From Arenibaculum pallidiluteum (GTDB taxonomy: Bacteria; Pseudomonadota; Alphaproteobacteria; Azospirillales; Azospirillaceae), in NCBI RefSeq assembly GCF_017355985.1, contig NZ_JAFIQU010000001.1:620001-684000 (forward strand): 64,000 nt of DNA, read 5' to 3'. Under the pieces are notes generated by a model. It was not told the origin of the DNA. It was given only the letters and a program-made list of their open reading frames with translations, and searched no databases. Made by a program: the position numbers and the translations under genes. Shown piece after piece: positions 1 through 7,293 of this stretch (positions within the stretch are counted from its first letter, which is position 1; each line of letters starts with the position of its first letter).

Positions 1-2
1 GC

Positions 3-833
3 GTGCCCGACACCCTGACAGATGCCAGAATCACCCCGGCGCTCCAGCCGGGGTGCTCGATCCTGGTGATCGCCGCACATCCCGATGACGAGACTATCGG
101 CGCCGGCGCGAGGCTCGCCGGGACGCCTGACGCCGTGGTGGTCCAGGCGACCGACGGCGCGCCGCGGAACGGCCCGGACGTTCGTAATGCCGGCTGCGCG
201 AGCTGGCAGGATTATGCGGCGCTGCGCCGGCACGAGCTTGCGCGCGCCATGGCCTTGGCAGGCCTGCCCATGGAACGGGTCATCGGCCTCGGCTACCCGG
301 ACCAGGGCGCCTCGCCCGGCATGGCGGGCCTTGCCCGGGAGATCGAGGCACTGCTGACGGCGCTGCGCCCCCGCCTCGTCCTGACACATCCATACGAGGG
401 CGGACATCCCGACCACGATGCCGTCGCCTTTGCGGTCCATGCGGCCCTGATGCTGGCGCGGCGCTCCGGCGCAGCGCCTCCGCATGTCGAGGAAATGGCG
501 TCCTATCATGCCGCGGAGGACGGGACGACGCGGTTCCAAGCCTTTCTGAACCGGGCGGACGCCCCGGAGCGAACAATCGTCCTGTCCCCCGACGGACGTG
601 CGCTGAAGCGGCGCATGATCGATGCCTACGCGAGCCAGGCGACAACGCTGGCCCCCTTCCGCGACGACGTGGAGCGCTTCCGCCCCGCTCCCGTCTACGA
701 CTTCACCCGGCCGCCCCATCCCGGGCCGCTCAATTATGACCGGTTCGCGTGGGGCATGACGAGCCTGCGCTGGCGAACCTGTGCGACCGAGGCGCTGCAT
801 GCGCTCGGCCTGGAGGACACGGCATGGCGCTGA
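3..833 (+). CDS. PIG-L (LmbE) family N-acetylglucosaminyl deacetylase
   Basis: Zinc-dependent deacetylase of the PIG-L/LmbE family, which removes acetyl groups from N-acetylglucosamine units on sugar conjugates. The hallmark AHPDDE motif lies at residues 25-30 and the second metal/active-site motif, of HPxxGHPDH type (HPYEGGHPDHD), near residue 130. The 276-residue length suits the family. The only start visible is a GTG at the very edge of the window, so a longer N-terminus cannot be excluded. It overlaps the next glycosyltransferase gene by 10 bp and leads a run of five coupled genes. The family assignment is firm; the substrate is not visible, but a hexosamine-containing glycoconjugate is inferred from the neighbours. 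Confidence 0.9.
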   Translation: MPDTLTDARITPALQPGCSILVIAAHPDDETIGAGARLAGTPDAVVVQATDGAPRNGPDVRNAGCASWQDYAALRRHELARAMALAGLPMERVIGLGYPDQGASPGMAGLAREIEALLTALRPRLVLTHPYEGGHPDHDAVAFAVHAALMLARRSGAAPPHVEEMASYHAAEDGTTRFQAFLNRADAPERTIVLSPDGRALKRRMIDAYASQATTLAPFRDDVERFRPAPVYDFTRPPHPGPLNYDRFAWGMTSLRWRTCATEALHALGLEDTAWR

Positions 834-1882
834 CGGTGCTGAGCGTGGCCTATCCCTTCGCGCCCGTCGGGCCGGATGCCGTGGGCGGCGCCGAGCAGGT
901 GCTGGCAGCGCTTGACCGGGCATTGGTCGCCGCAGGGCACCGTTCCCTGGTGATCGCATGCACGGGGTCCCGCGTCGCCGGCGTGCTGCTGCCGGTCCAG
1001 CCACCGGGCGGGCGGATCGACGATGCGACGCGTGCGGCAGTCCAGGGCGCCGTGCGCCGCCGGATCGCCGAAGCGCTGGCCCGGCATCCCGTCGACCTCG
1101 TGCACCTGCACGGCATCGACTTCGCGACCTACCTGCCGCCACCCGGAATCACGACCCTTGCGACCCTTCACCTGCCCCCGGACTGGTATCCGGCCGATAC
1201 CTTCGCGGCAACGCGGCCCGATCTTCACATGGTCTGCGTGTCGGAGACCCAGCAACGCGCCTGCCCACCTGGTGCCCGGCTGCTTCCCCCCATCGGAAAC
1301 GGGGTCGACGCGAGCCCCACCGTGAAGGCCACGAGGAGGCGCTTCGCGCTGGCCCTGGGCCGCGTCTGCCCCGAGAAGGGGTTTCACCATGCCCTCGACG
1401 CGGCGCGACTCGCCGGCCTGCCGCTGCTGATCGGGGGCCGGGTCTTTCCTTATGAGGCCCACGAGCGGCATTTCGCCGAGGAGATCTGGCCGCGCCTCGG
1501 CGCGGGCAGCCGCTTCCTCGGGCCGGTCGGCGGCGCCCGCAAGCGGCGCCTGCTGTCGGCAGCGCGGTGCCTGCTGGTGCCGAGCCTCGTTCCGGAGACC
1601 AGTTCCTTGGTCTCCATGGAGGCCATGGCCAATGGAACCCCGGTCGTAGCCTACCGCAGCGGCGCCCTGGCCGAGATCGTCGAGCCCGGTGTCACCGGGT
1701 TCCTGGTGGAGCCCGGGGATATCACGGGGCTGGCCGACGCCGCGCGCGCCGCGGACAGCATCGATCCCGCCGCCTGCCGGGCAGCGGCCCGTACCCGCTT
1801 CGCTGTCGAGCGGACGACCGATCGCTATCTGGACCTCTATCGGCGTCTTGCCGACGGAGCGGCCAGGGCCGGGGCAGCCTGA
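824..1882 (+). CDS. glycosyltransferase family 4 protein
   Basis: Retaining GT-B glycosyltransferase of family 4, which transfers a sugar from a nucleotide-sugar donor. The N-terminal half carries a GGAEQV motif near residue 24, typical of the acceptor-side loop; the C-terminal half has the donor-binding E-x7-E region (PETSSLVSMEAMANG) followed by GTPVVAYRSGALAEIV. At 352 residues it has standard GT4 size. The ATG lies inside the last codons of the deacetylase gene, and the stop shares one base with the ATG of the following acetyltransferase, so translation is likely coupled. Donor and acceptor are unknown. A GT4 plus PIG-L pair resembles the early steps of making mycothiol, bacillithiol or GlcN-inositol, but the wider set differs. 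Confidence 0.88.
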   Translation: MALTVLSVAYPFAPVGPDAVGGAEQVLAALDRALVAAGHRSLVIACTGSRVAGVLLPVQPPGGRIDDATRAAVQGAVRRRIAEALARHPVDLVHLHGIDFATYLPPPGITTLATLHLPPDWYPADTFAATRPDLHMVCVSETQQRACPPGARLLPPIGNGVDASPTVKATRRRFALALGRVCPEKGFHHALDAARLAGLPLLIGGRVFPYEAHERHFAEEIWPRLGAGSRFLGPVGGARKRRLLSAARCLLVPSLVPETSSLVSMEAMANGTPVVAYRSGALAEIVEPGVTGFLVEPGDITGLADAARAADSIDPAACRAAARTRFAVERTTDRYLDLYRRLADGAARAGAA

Positions 1883-2940
1883 TGCCTCCCGTCCTGCTGC
1901 AGGGCCGCGCGAACGGGAATGCCCCGATGCGGCCCGGAGATCTTCGAATCGAGGCGATCCGCACCCTCGACGGCCTCGACGCGGTGCGGCCGGCCTGGGA
2001 GGCGCTGTGGCGGGAGGTTCCCGGCGCGACCCCGTTCCAGCACCCCGCATGGGCGATTGCCTGGTGGCGGGCCTTCGAGCACGGGGAGCTGTGGACCCTG
2101 GCGGTGCGCGACGACCGGGGCCTCGCGGGGATTCTGCCGCTCTACCGGGAGGAGGACGGCCGGCTCCTGCCTCTCGGCGTCGGCATTACCGACTGGCTCG
2201 ACGTGCTGGCACGGCCGAACCTTCCGCTCGCCCCGCTGGTTGCCGCGCTTCCGGCTCTTACGGGCTGCGGCCGGATCGAATTCCCCGCCCTGTCCGAGCA
2301 TGCCGCCCTGGCCGCTATGCCGCAGCCGCCCGGCCTCGTGGAGGATGGCGGCGAGGACGGCTGCTGCCCGACCCTGAGCCTGCCGGCGACAGCGCGGGGG
2401 GAGGAGCCGGATCTCTCGGCGGCGCTTCCGGCGCGGCAGGTCCGCAATCTCCGCCACACCCGGTCGCGAGCGCTGCGGGCGGGCCCCCTCGGCTTCCTCG
2501 CTGCGACGCCCGCCACGGCGCCTGCGCTGCTCGAAGCGCTGTTCCAGCTGCATGCCCGGCGCTGGTCCCTGCGCGGGGAGCCCGGCGTTCTTTCAGACCC
2601 CGCCGTCCGGGCGTTTCACCGGGACGCCGTTCCGGCGCTGGCGCGGGCAGGCCTCCTGCGGCTGTACGGGGTGACGGTCGGCGACCGCCTGGCGGCAGTC
2701 CATTACGGGCTGCACGACAGGCTGCGCGCGTACTATTATCTCGGCGGGTTCGAGCCCGAGCTGTCGGCTCTGGGCCCCGGCGTCCTGGCGGTCGGCCATG
2801 CCGTCGCACAGGCGATCCGCGAGGGCCTCGGGGAGTTTCACTTCCTGCGCGGGCGCGAACCCTACAAATATGCCTGGGGCGCCCGGGACCGGCCCAGCCG
2901 GGTGCGACGCTTCAGGCCGGTCGGTGAGGAGCCGGCATGA
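1882..2940 (+). CDS. CelD/FemAB-like GNAT-fold acetyltransferase
   Basis: A 352-residue protein of the CelD/BcsL type (Acetyltransf_6 domain), a GNAT fold related to FemAB proteins and often found in polysaccharide and glycolipid gene sets. The second half has the characteristic stretch HARRWSLRG, then a region of GVTVGDRLAAVHYG type, a YYYLGGF segment and a final FLRGREPYKYAWG, all family signatures. The start ATG overlaps the glycosyltransferase stop by one base, and the stop TGA overlaps the next ATG as ATGA. It presumably acylates an amino or hydroxyl group on the sugar built by its operon partners; that role is inferred from context. Confidence 0.82.
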   Translation: MPPVLLQGRANGNAPMRPGDLRIEAIRTLDGLDAVRPAWEALWREVPGATPFQHPAWAIAWWRAFEHGELWTLAVRDDRGLAGILPLYREEDGRLLPLGVGITDWLDVLARPNLPLAPLVAALPALTGCGRIEFPALSEHAALAAMPQPPGLVEDGGEDGCCPTLSLPATARGEEPDLSAALPARQVRNLRHTRSRALRAGPLGFLAATPATAPALLEALFQLHARRWSLRGEPGVLSDPAVRAFHRDAVPALARAGLLRLYGVTVGDRLAAVHYGLHDRLRAYYYLGGFEPELSALGPGVLAVGHAVAQAIREGLGEFHFLRGREPYKYAWGARDRPSRVRRFRPVGEEPA

Positions 2941-3740
2941 GCGCGTCAATCGGTCTGCGCTGGACGATCGGCGACGTCAGCCCCCTGGGCTTCGAGGCGC
3001 TGCGCCTGTCCGTCTGGGGTGCCTGGCGCCTGTTCGGCGACGACGCGGGATACGTCGTGGTCGTGAACTCGCTTCCGGTCGCGTCGGCCCGGACGCGGGC
3101 GGGGCCGGTTCCGGATTGCGTCCGCTGGATGGCCGCAGGCGCGCTGCCGGACGCGCTGCGTTCCCATCTCGGTCCGGGCATGGCCGAGGGCGTTGCCTGG
3201 AAGCTGGCTCCGCCGCGGTGTTTTCCCGGCCGCTACGAGCTGTCCCTGGACAATGACTGCATCCTGTGGGACCGGCCCGCGGCACTGGCGGCCTGGCTGG
3301 AAGAGACGGCGCCCCGCTGCCTCGTTGCGGCGGATGTGGAGCTGGCTCTCGGGGCGTTCACGAATCTGACGGACGCCCGGCCGCGCAACACCGGAATTCG
3401 CGGCCTTCCGCCCGGCTACGATCTGACGGCGGCGCTTGCCGCGGTGCTCGAGGAGCACCCCGCACCGCTCGAATCCGAGCTCGACGAGCAGGGTCTCCAG
3501 GTGGTCGCGCTGGACCGCGGCGCACCGGCCCATGTGGTCTCGACCGAGGACGTCGCGATCTGCTCGCCTTTCTGGCCGAAGCGGCCCGTCCTCGGCCGTG
3601 CGGGCGCGCATTTCGTGGGCCTGAACAGCCGCTCGCTGCCCTGGCGCTACTACGACCGGCCGGCGAGCGACTGGGTCCGCGAGAACTGGAACCGGCACCG
3701 GGCGGAGCTCTACCGCCGCGTCGGGCTGGAGCCGCAATGA
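2937..3740 (+). CDS. unrecognised protein with a DND motif, possibly a GT-A glycosyltransferase
   Basis: I do not recognise this 267-residue protein with certainty. It has no signal peptide or membrane segment. Several features are reminiscent of GT-A nucleotide-sugar transferases: a hydrophobic strand leading into D105-N106-D107 (LSLDNDCILW) in the place of a metal-binding DxD, an NTGIRG element at 151-156 like the NxG loop of such enzymes, DEQG at 183-186, and an HFVGLN stretch near 225 that could supply a C-terminal metal-binding histidine. It is coupled at both ends (ATGA overlaps) between two acetyltransferase genes and downstream of a glycosyltransferase, which fits a sugar-transfer role. 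The fold assignment is inference. Confidence 0.7.
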   Translation: MSASIGLRWTIGDVSPLGFEALRLSVWGAWRLFGDDAGYVVVVNSLPVASARTRAGPVPDCVRWMAAGALPDALRSHLGPGMAEGVAWKLAPPRCFPGRYELSLDNDCILWDRPAALAAWLEETAPRCLVAADVELALGAFTNLTDARPRNTGIRGLPPGYDLTAALAAVLEEHPAPLESELDEQGLQVVALDRGAPAHVVSTEDVAICSPFWPKRPVLGRAGAHFVGLNSRSLPWRYYDRPASDWVRENWNRHRAELYRRVGLEPQ

Positions 3741-4258
3741 GCACGCCGCCCGAGCCGGAGCGGTTCAGCTTCGTGCTTGAGGCGGTGATCCGCCCCGCTG
3801 CGGCGGACGACCTGCCCGCGCTGGAATGGATGGGCCTCCACAGTCCTCAGCGCAGCGTGATCCGCGATGCCTTCGCGGCGCAGCTTCGGGGCGATGGGTT
3901 GATGCTGCTGGCTGTCAGCGCGGGCTTCCCGGTGGCGCAGGTATGGCTCGACCTGGTTCGGCGCCGCTCCGAGGGTATCGCCGTGCTCTGGGCAGTGCGG
4001 ACATTTCCTCCGCTGCAGGGCGCGGGCATCGGGCGGCGCCTGATGGAGGCCGCCGAGAGCGAGCTGCGACGGCGGGGCATCATGCGCGCCGAGCTCGTGG
4101 TCGAGCGCGCCAACGGCGGCGCGCGCCGGTTCTACGAGCGGCTTGGCTGGCGGGCCGTCCGGCCGATCGAGGAGCGCTACTGGATCCCGGACGAGGCCGG
4201 TCTGGCCGTGGAGCACCAGCTGGAGGGCTGGCTCATGGCCAAGGACCTTCCCCCTTAG
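3737..4258 (+). CDS. GNAT family N-acetyltransferase
   Basis: A compact 173-residue GNAT acetyltransferase that would use acetyl-CoA to acetylate an amine. Motif A, the pyrophosphate-binding loop, is visible as QGAGIGRRLM around residue 95, followed by the alpha helix, and motif B as RANGGARRFYERLGW. The ATG overlaps the previous stop as ATGA, so it is the last of five coupled genes. Its stop overlaps the stop of the convergent arginase-like gene by three bases. The substrate is unknown; being the second acetyltransferase in an operon that starts with a deacetylase, it might re-acetylate or cap the product. Confidence 0.85.
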   Translation: MSTPPEPERFSFVLEAVIRPAAADDLPALEWMGLHSPQRSVIRDAFAAQLRGDGLMLLAVSAGFPVAQVWLDLVRRRSEGIAVLWAVRTFPPLQGAGIGRRLMEAAESELRRRGIMRAELVVERANGGARRFYERLGWRAVRPIEERYWIPDEAGLAVEHQLEGWLMAKDLPP

Positions 4259-5160
4259 CGGCGGCCGGCACTCCGGGCTGCAAGCCCTGCCGTCAGCGCT
4301 TCCACGAATTTGCGCGCGACATCGCCTTGGGTATCGAACCGCGGATTGAAGATCGTCACGTCGATCCCGACCATCCGGCCGGACGCCGCAGCGGCAGCCA
4401 GGATCGTCGAAAGCTCCCCCCAGGACAGGCCATCCGGCATGCGGTAGTCGACCGCAGGCATCACCGCGTCGTCGAGGACGTCAGCATCCAGATGCACCCA
4501 GAAGCCCGCTGCGGCAGTGGTGCTCAGGTGCCCGAGCGCCCGCGCCGCAGCCGCCCCGGCCCCGATGGTCCGGACGGCGGTGAGGTCCAGCATCGCAATA
4601 CCCGTCTCCTCGATGCGCTGGCTGCCTTGGCTGTCCGCCTCGGCAGCGTCCCGGCGGCCGAGCACCACCACGTCCGCGTCCTGAACCAGTGGCCCGAGCC
4701 CTTCCAGATCCGCGACGATCGCAGGGCCCCGGCCGGTGGCGAGGGCGAGTTCCATGGATGCCGCCTCGCCCTTGGGTTCCGCCTCGGGCTGGTAGAAGTC
4801 GGCATGGCCGTCGAGAAACAGGAGGCCATAGCGCCCCCGGCGCCGGAGCGCGAGCAGGCAGCCGAGCAGGATCGAGCAGTCGCCGCCGAGCACCACGGGA
4901 ACGGAGCTGCTATCCAGCAGCGGGCCCAGGGCGTCGGCAAGCGCAGCCGAGTAATCGGCGATGCCACGCGGGTTGAGCAGGCCGGTCTGCGAATCGCGTG
5001 CCGGGTCGTAGGGCGGCGGCGCGACCCTGCCGGCGTGCCTCGCACCGATACCCGCGGCGAGACCGGCTGCGAGCAAGGCGTCGGGCAGCGTCTCGACGCC
5101 TCCGGGAAAGAGCCCCAGGACCGACGGGGCTTCGAGGATGGCAAGGGGCCTGCTGGTCAT
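4255..5160 (-). CDS. arginase/agmatinase/formiminoglutamase family protein with altered first metal motif
   Basis: Ureohydrolase-fold protein of 301 residues. The three metal-binding regions of the arginase family are in order: GGDCS at 92-96, LDGHADFY at 116-123 and HLDADVLDD near residue 229. In canonical arginases the first motif is GGDHS, whose histidine is a manganese ligand; here it is cysteine (C95), and the third motif reads DAD rather than the usual SxDxDxxDP. The protein therefore belongs to the arginase-like subgroup of uncertain substrate rather than being a proven arginase. The ATG at 5160 gives a compact start. It converges on the glycoconjugate operon, so it is transcribed separately. 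Confidence 0.82.
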   Translation of the reverse strand: MTSRPLAILEAPSVLGLFPGGVETLPDALLAAGLAAGIGARHAGRVAPPPYDPARDSQTGLLNPRGIADYSAALADALGPLLDSSSVPVVLGGDCSILLGCLLALRRRGRYGLLFLDGHADFYQPEAEPKGEAASMELALATGRGPAIVADLEGLGPLVQDADVVVLGRRDAAEADSQGSQRIEETGIAMLDLTAVRTIGAGAAAARALGHLSTTAAAGFWVHLDADVLDDAVMPAVDYRMPDGLSWGELSTILAAAAASGRMVGIDVTIFNPRFDTQGDVARKFVEALTAGLAARSAGRR

Positions 5161-5304
5161 CTGGGCCCTCCCTGCGGCTGGTTCCCAGAGCTTGCCACAA
5201 CTGCCGCTTGCCCGCCGTATTGCAGAAAGGCTGGGTGGGCCCTTGCAAAGCAGCCGACCGCGTCGCATTCCTGGACGCCCGCCGCCAGCAGGAGCCCGCC
5301 ACTC

Positions 5305-5934
5305 GTGACCGCGCTGACCTTCGTCCATGACCCGCTGTGCGGCTGGTGCTATGGTGCCTCGCCCCTGGTCCGCGCCGCGGCTGCGGCGGGGATCGTCGTT
5401 TCCCTGCGCCACCGTGCGCTGTTCACCGGCGCCAACGCGATTCCGAACACCGCCGAATTCGCGGCTTATGCCTGGAGTCACGACCAGAGGATCGCCCGGC
5501 TCTCGGGCGTCCGGTTCTCCGAGGCCTATCGCGAGCGCATCGTGGGCAACCGCGCTCTCATCCACGATTCCTGGACCACGGCACTGGCCAAGCAGGTCGT
5601 GGACGCGCAGTCGCCGGACCGCGCGGTGGAATGGTTCCTGCTGGTCGAGAAAGCCCGGTTCGACGAGGGGCAGGACGTCACCGACCCGGCGGTGCTGGCC
5701 GGGCTTGGAACCGCGCTCGGAATCGCCGAGGACGCTTTCCGCGCGGCGCTTGCCGCGCCGGCCACCGCGGAGGCCGCCAGGGCAGAACGCGACGAGGCCG
5801 CGGCCCTTTGCATGCGCCACGGGTCCGGCGGCGTGCCTCTGCTCCTCGCCGAGCGCGGCGGCCGTCTGCTGCCTGTGCCGCACGGATCCTTCCTCGGCGA
5901 TCCCGAGGGCCTCGTCCGCGCCCTGGCGGCGTAG
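5305..5934 (+). CDS. DsbA family (FrnE-like) thioredoxin-fold protein
   Basis: A 209-residue thioredoxin-fold protein of the DsbA/2-hydroxychromene-2-carboxylate isomerase superfamily. The redox motif C-G-W-C sits at residues 12-15, right after the first beta strand, followed by the large helical insertion of this family and a GGVPLLL segment that supplies the cis-proline strand. There is no signal peptide, so it should be a cytoplasmic disulfide or isomerase-type enzyme, closest in style to FrnE-like proteins. The start is a GTG directly before TALTFVHDPLCGW; upstream in-frame sequence is antisense to the arginase-like gene and not credible. It ends seven bases before the convergent dehydrogenase gene. 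Confidence 0.8.
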   Translation: MTALTFVHDPLCGWCYGASPLVRAAAAAGIVVSLRHRALFTGANAIPNTAEFAAYAWSHDQRIARLSGVRFSEAYRERIVGNRALIHDSWTTALAKQVVDAQSPDRAVEWFLLVEKARFDEGQDVTDPAVLAGLGTALGIAEDAFRAALAAPATAEAARAERDEAAALCMRHGSGGVPLLLAERGGRLLPVPHGSFLGDPEGLVRALAA

Positions 5935-5941
5935 GATCTGC

Positions 5942-6952
5942 TCAGGCGATCGCGATCACGACCTTCCCGACATGGGAGGCGCCCTCGATGTGGCGGTAGG
6001 CGTCCCTGGCCCGCTCGAAGGGGAAGACCTCGTCGATCACGGGCTTGAGGCGGTGCAGCGCGATCGCACGGTTCATCGCCTCGAACATCTGGCGCGAGCC
6101 GACATAGATGCCGCGCACGGTGACGCCGGCACCCAGGATCATGCCGGGATCCATCTGCCCGGTGGTCAGCACGCCGATCAGATGCACGGCTCCGCCCAGC
6201 CTGCATGCGGCGATGGAGCGCGGCAGCGTCCCCGACCCGCCGACCTCCACCACATGGTCGACGCCGCGGCCGCCGGCCAGCCGGCGCACTTCCTTCTCCC
6301 AGTCCGGGTGCCGGCCATAGTTGACGCCCTCCGCCGCGCCCATTGCCCGAGCGCGCTCGAGCTTCGCGTCGCTGGACGAGGTCGCGATGACGCGTGCGCC
6401 TGCGGCATGGGCGAACTGCAGGGCGAAGATCGAGACGCCTCCGGTCCCGAGCACGAGCACCGTCTCGCCGGCCTGTAGCGACCGCAGCCCGTAGAGCGCA
6501 TTCCAGGCCGTGACGGCGGCGCAGGGGAGAGAGGCGCCCTCCTCGAAGGAGAGGTGCTCGGGCAGGTGGACGAGCCCCTGCTCGTCGAACAGGCGGTATT
6601 CGGTCAGCACGCCGTCGATGGCGCCGCCCAGCGCGGAGGCGCGGTCGCTCTCGGCGATCTCGCCGCCGATCCAGGATTGCATGAAGATCCCGGCGACCCG
6701 GTCGCCGGGCCTGACGCGTGTCACGTCGGGGCCAACTTCCACAACCTCGCCGGCCCCGTCCGACAGGGGCACCAGATTCCTCGGGACGCCGCCGGTGCCG
6801 TAGCGGCCCTGGGCGATCGCGAGGTCGCGGTAGTTCAGCGATGCAGCGCGCATGCGCACCAGCGCCTGACCCCGCGCGGGCCGCGGCGTCTCGTCGCTGC
6901 CGAGCGTGAGGTCGTCGATACCATCGGTCCTGGGGAGCCGGTAGAGCCGCAC
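5942..6952 (-). CDS. NAD(P)-dependent alcohol dehydrogenase, quinone oxidoreductase-like (MDR)
   Basis: Medium-chain dehydrogenase/reductase of 336 residues. The N-terminal GroES-like domain has the segment SLNYRDLAIAQGRY, and the Rossmann domain has VLVLGTGGVSIFALQ for NAD(P) binding. The cysteine-rich structural zinc loop and the catalytic zinc set of classical alcohol dehydrogenases are not evident, so it belongs with zinc-free quinone-oxidoreductase or enoyl-reductase-like members. The GTG start is preceded by a strong AGGGAGGGA ribosome binding site. It converges on the DsbA-like gene, and its promoter must lie in the region shared with the divergent chemoreceptor gene. The substrate is unknown. 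Confidence 0.85.
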   Translation of the reverse strand: MRLYRLPRTDGIDDLTLGSDETPRPARGQALVRMRAASLNYRDLAIAQGRYGTGGVPRNLVPLSDGAGEVVEVGPDVTRVRPGDRVAGIFMQSWIGGEIAESDRASALGGAIDGVLTEYRLFDEQGLVHLPEHLSFEEGASLPCAAVTAWNALYGLRSLQAGETVLVLGTGGVSIFALQFAHAAGARVIATSSSDAKLERARAMGAAEGVNYGRHPDWEKEVRRLAGGRGVDHVVEVGGSGTLPRSIAACRLGGAVHLIGVLTTGQMDPGMILGAGVTVRGIYVGSRQMFEAMNRAIALHRLKPVIDEVFPFERARDAYRHIEGASHVGKVVIAIA

Positions 6953-7069
6953 GCGAAATCCCTCCCTGATCCGGGGCGGCCTGCATCCTCAGCCGCCCTG
7001 ATTGACGGCGAACCGCGGCACGCCGCGGAGGTTCCCTTTCTGAGCGGCGCCGGATCCGGCAAGAAACCG

Positions 7070-7087
7070 TTCAATGCTGTTATTGAA
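7070..7087. promoter_or_regulatory. inverted repeat TTCAAT-N6-ATTGAA in a divergent promoter region
   Basis: A perfect 6+6 inverted repeat with a 6-bp spacer lies between the divergent dehydrogenase and chemoreceptor genes, in a stretch noticeably richer in A and T than its surroundings. It has the size of a dimeric regulator site. No regulator is known; this is pattern recognition only. Confidence 0.3.
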
Positions 7088-7293
7088 ATTGCCGCGCGAC
7101 GGTCGGATCCGTTCACGCGCGCTGCAAGTCCTTTATCGACGAGGCGCGCATACCAGCAATCCTCGGCCCGATCGCCAGCGAAGGCGGTCGAATAACGTTC
7201 CGTTAAATTTCATCGATTAGCATGATTCGCGAAAAAATATATGCCCGCCGTCGTTGCGGGCGCGAGGAATCAGGGACGAAGAAGGGGAAAGGA

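Noticed and set aside
734-2050. Long reverse-strand open frame opposite the glycosyltransferase gene
   Set aside because: It is the high-G+C shadow of the deacetylase and glycosyltransferase genes; its composition is dominated by Arg, Gly, Pro and Ala, and no family pattern appears.
3-4258. Mycothiol or bacillithiol biosynthesis
   Set aside because: GT4 and PIG-L enzymes fit, but no cysteine ligase (MshC or BshC) is present and the extra genes do not match those pathways.
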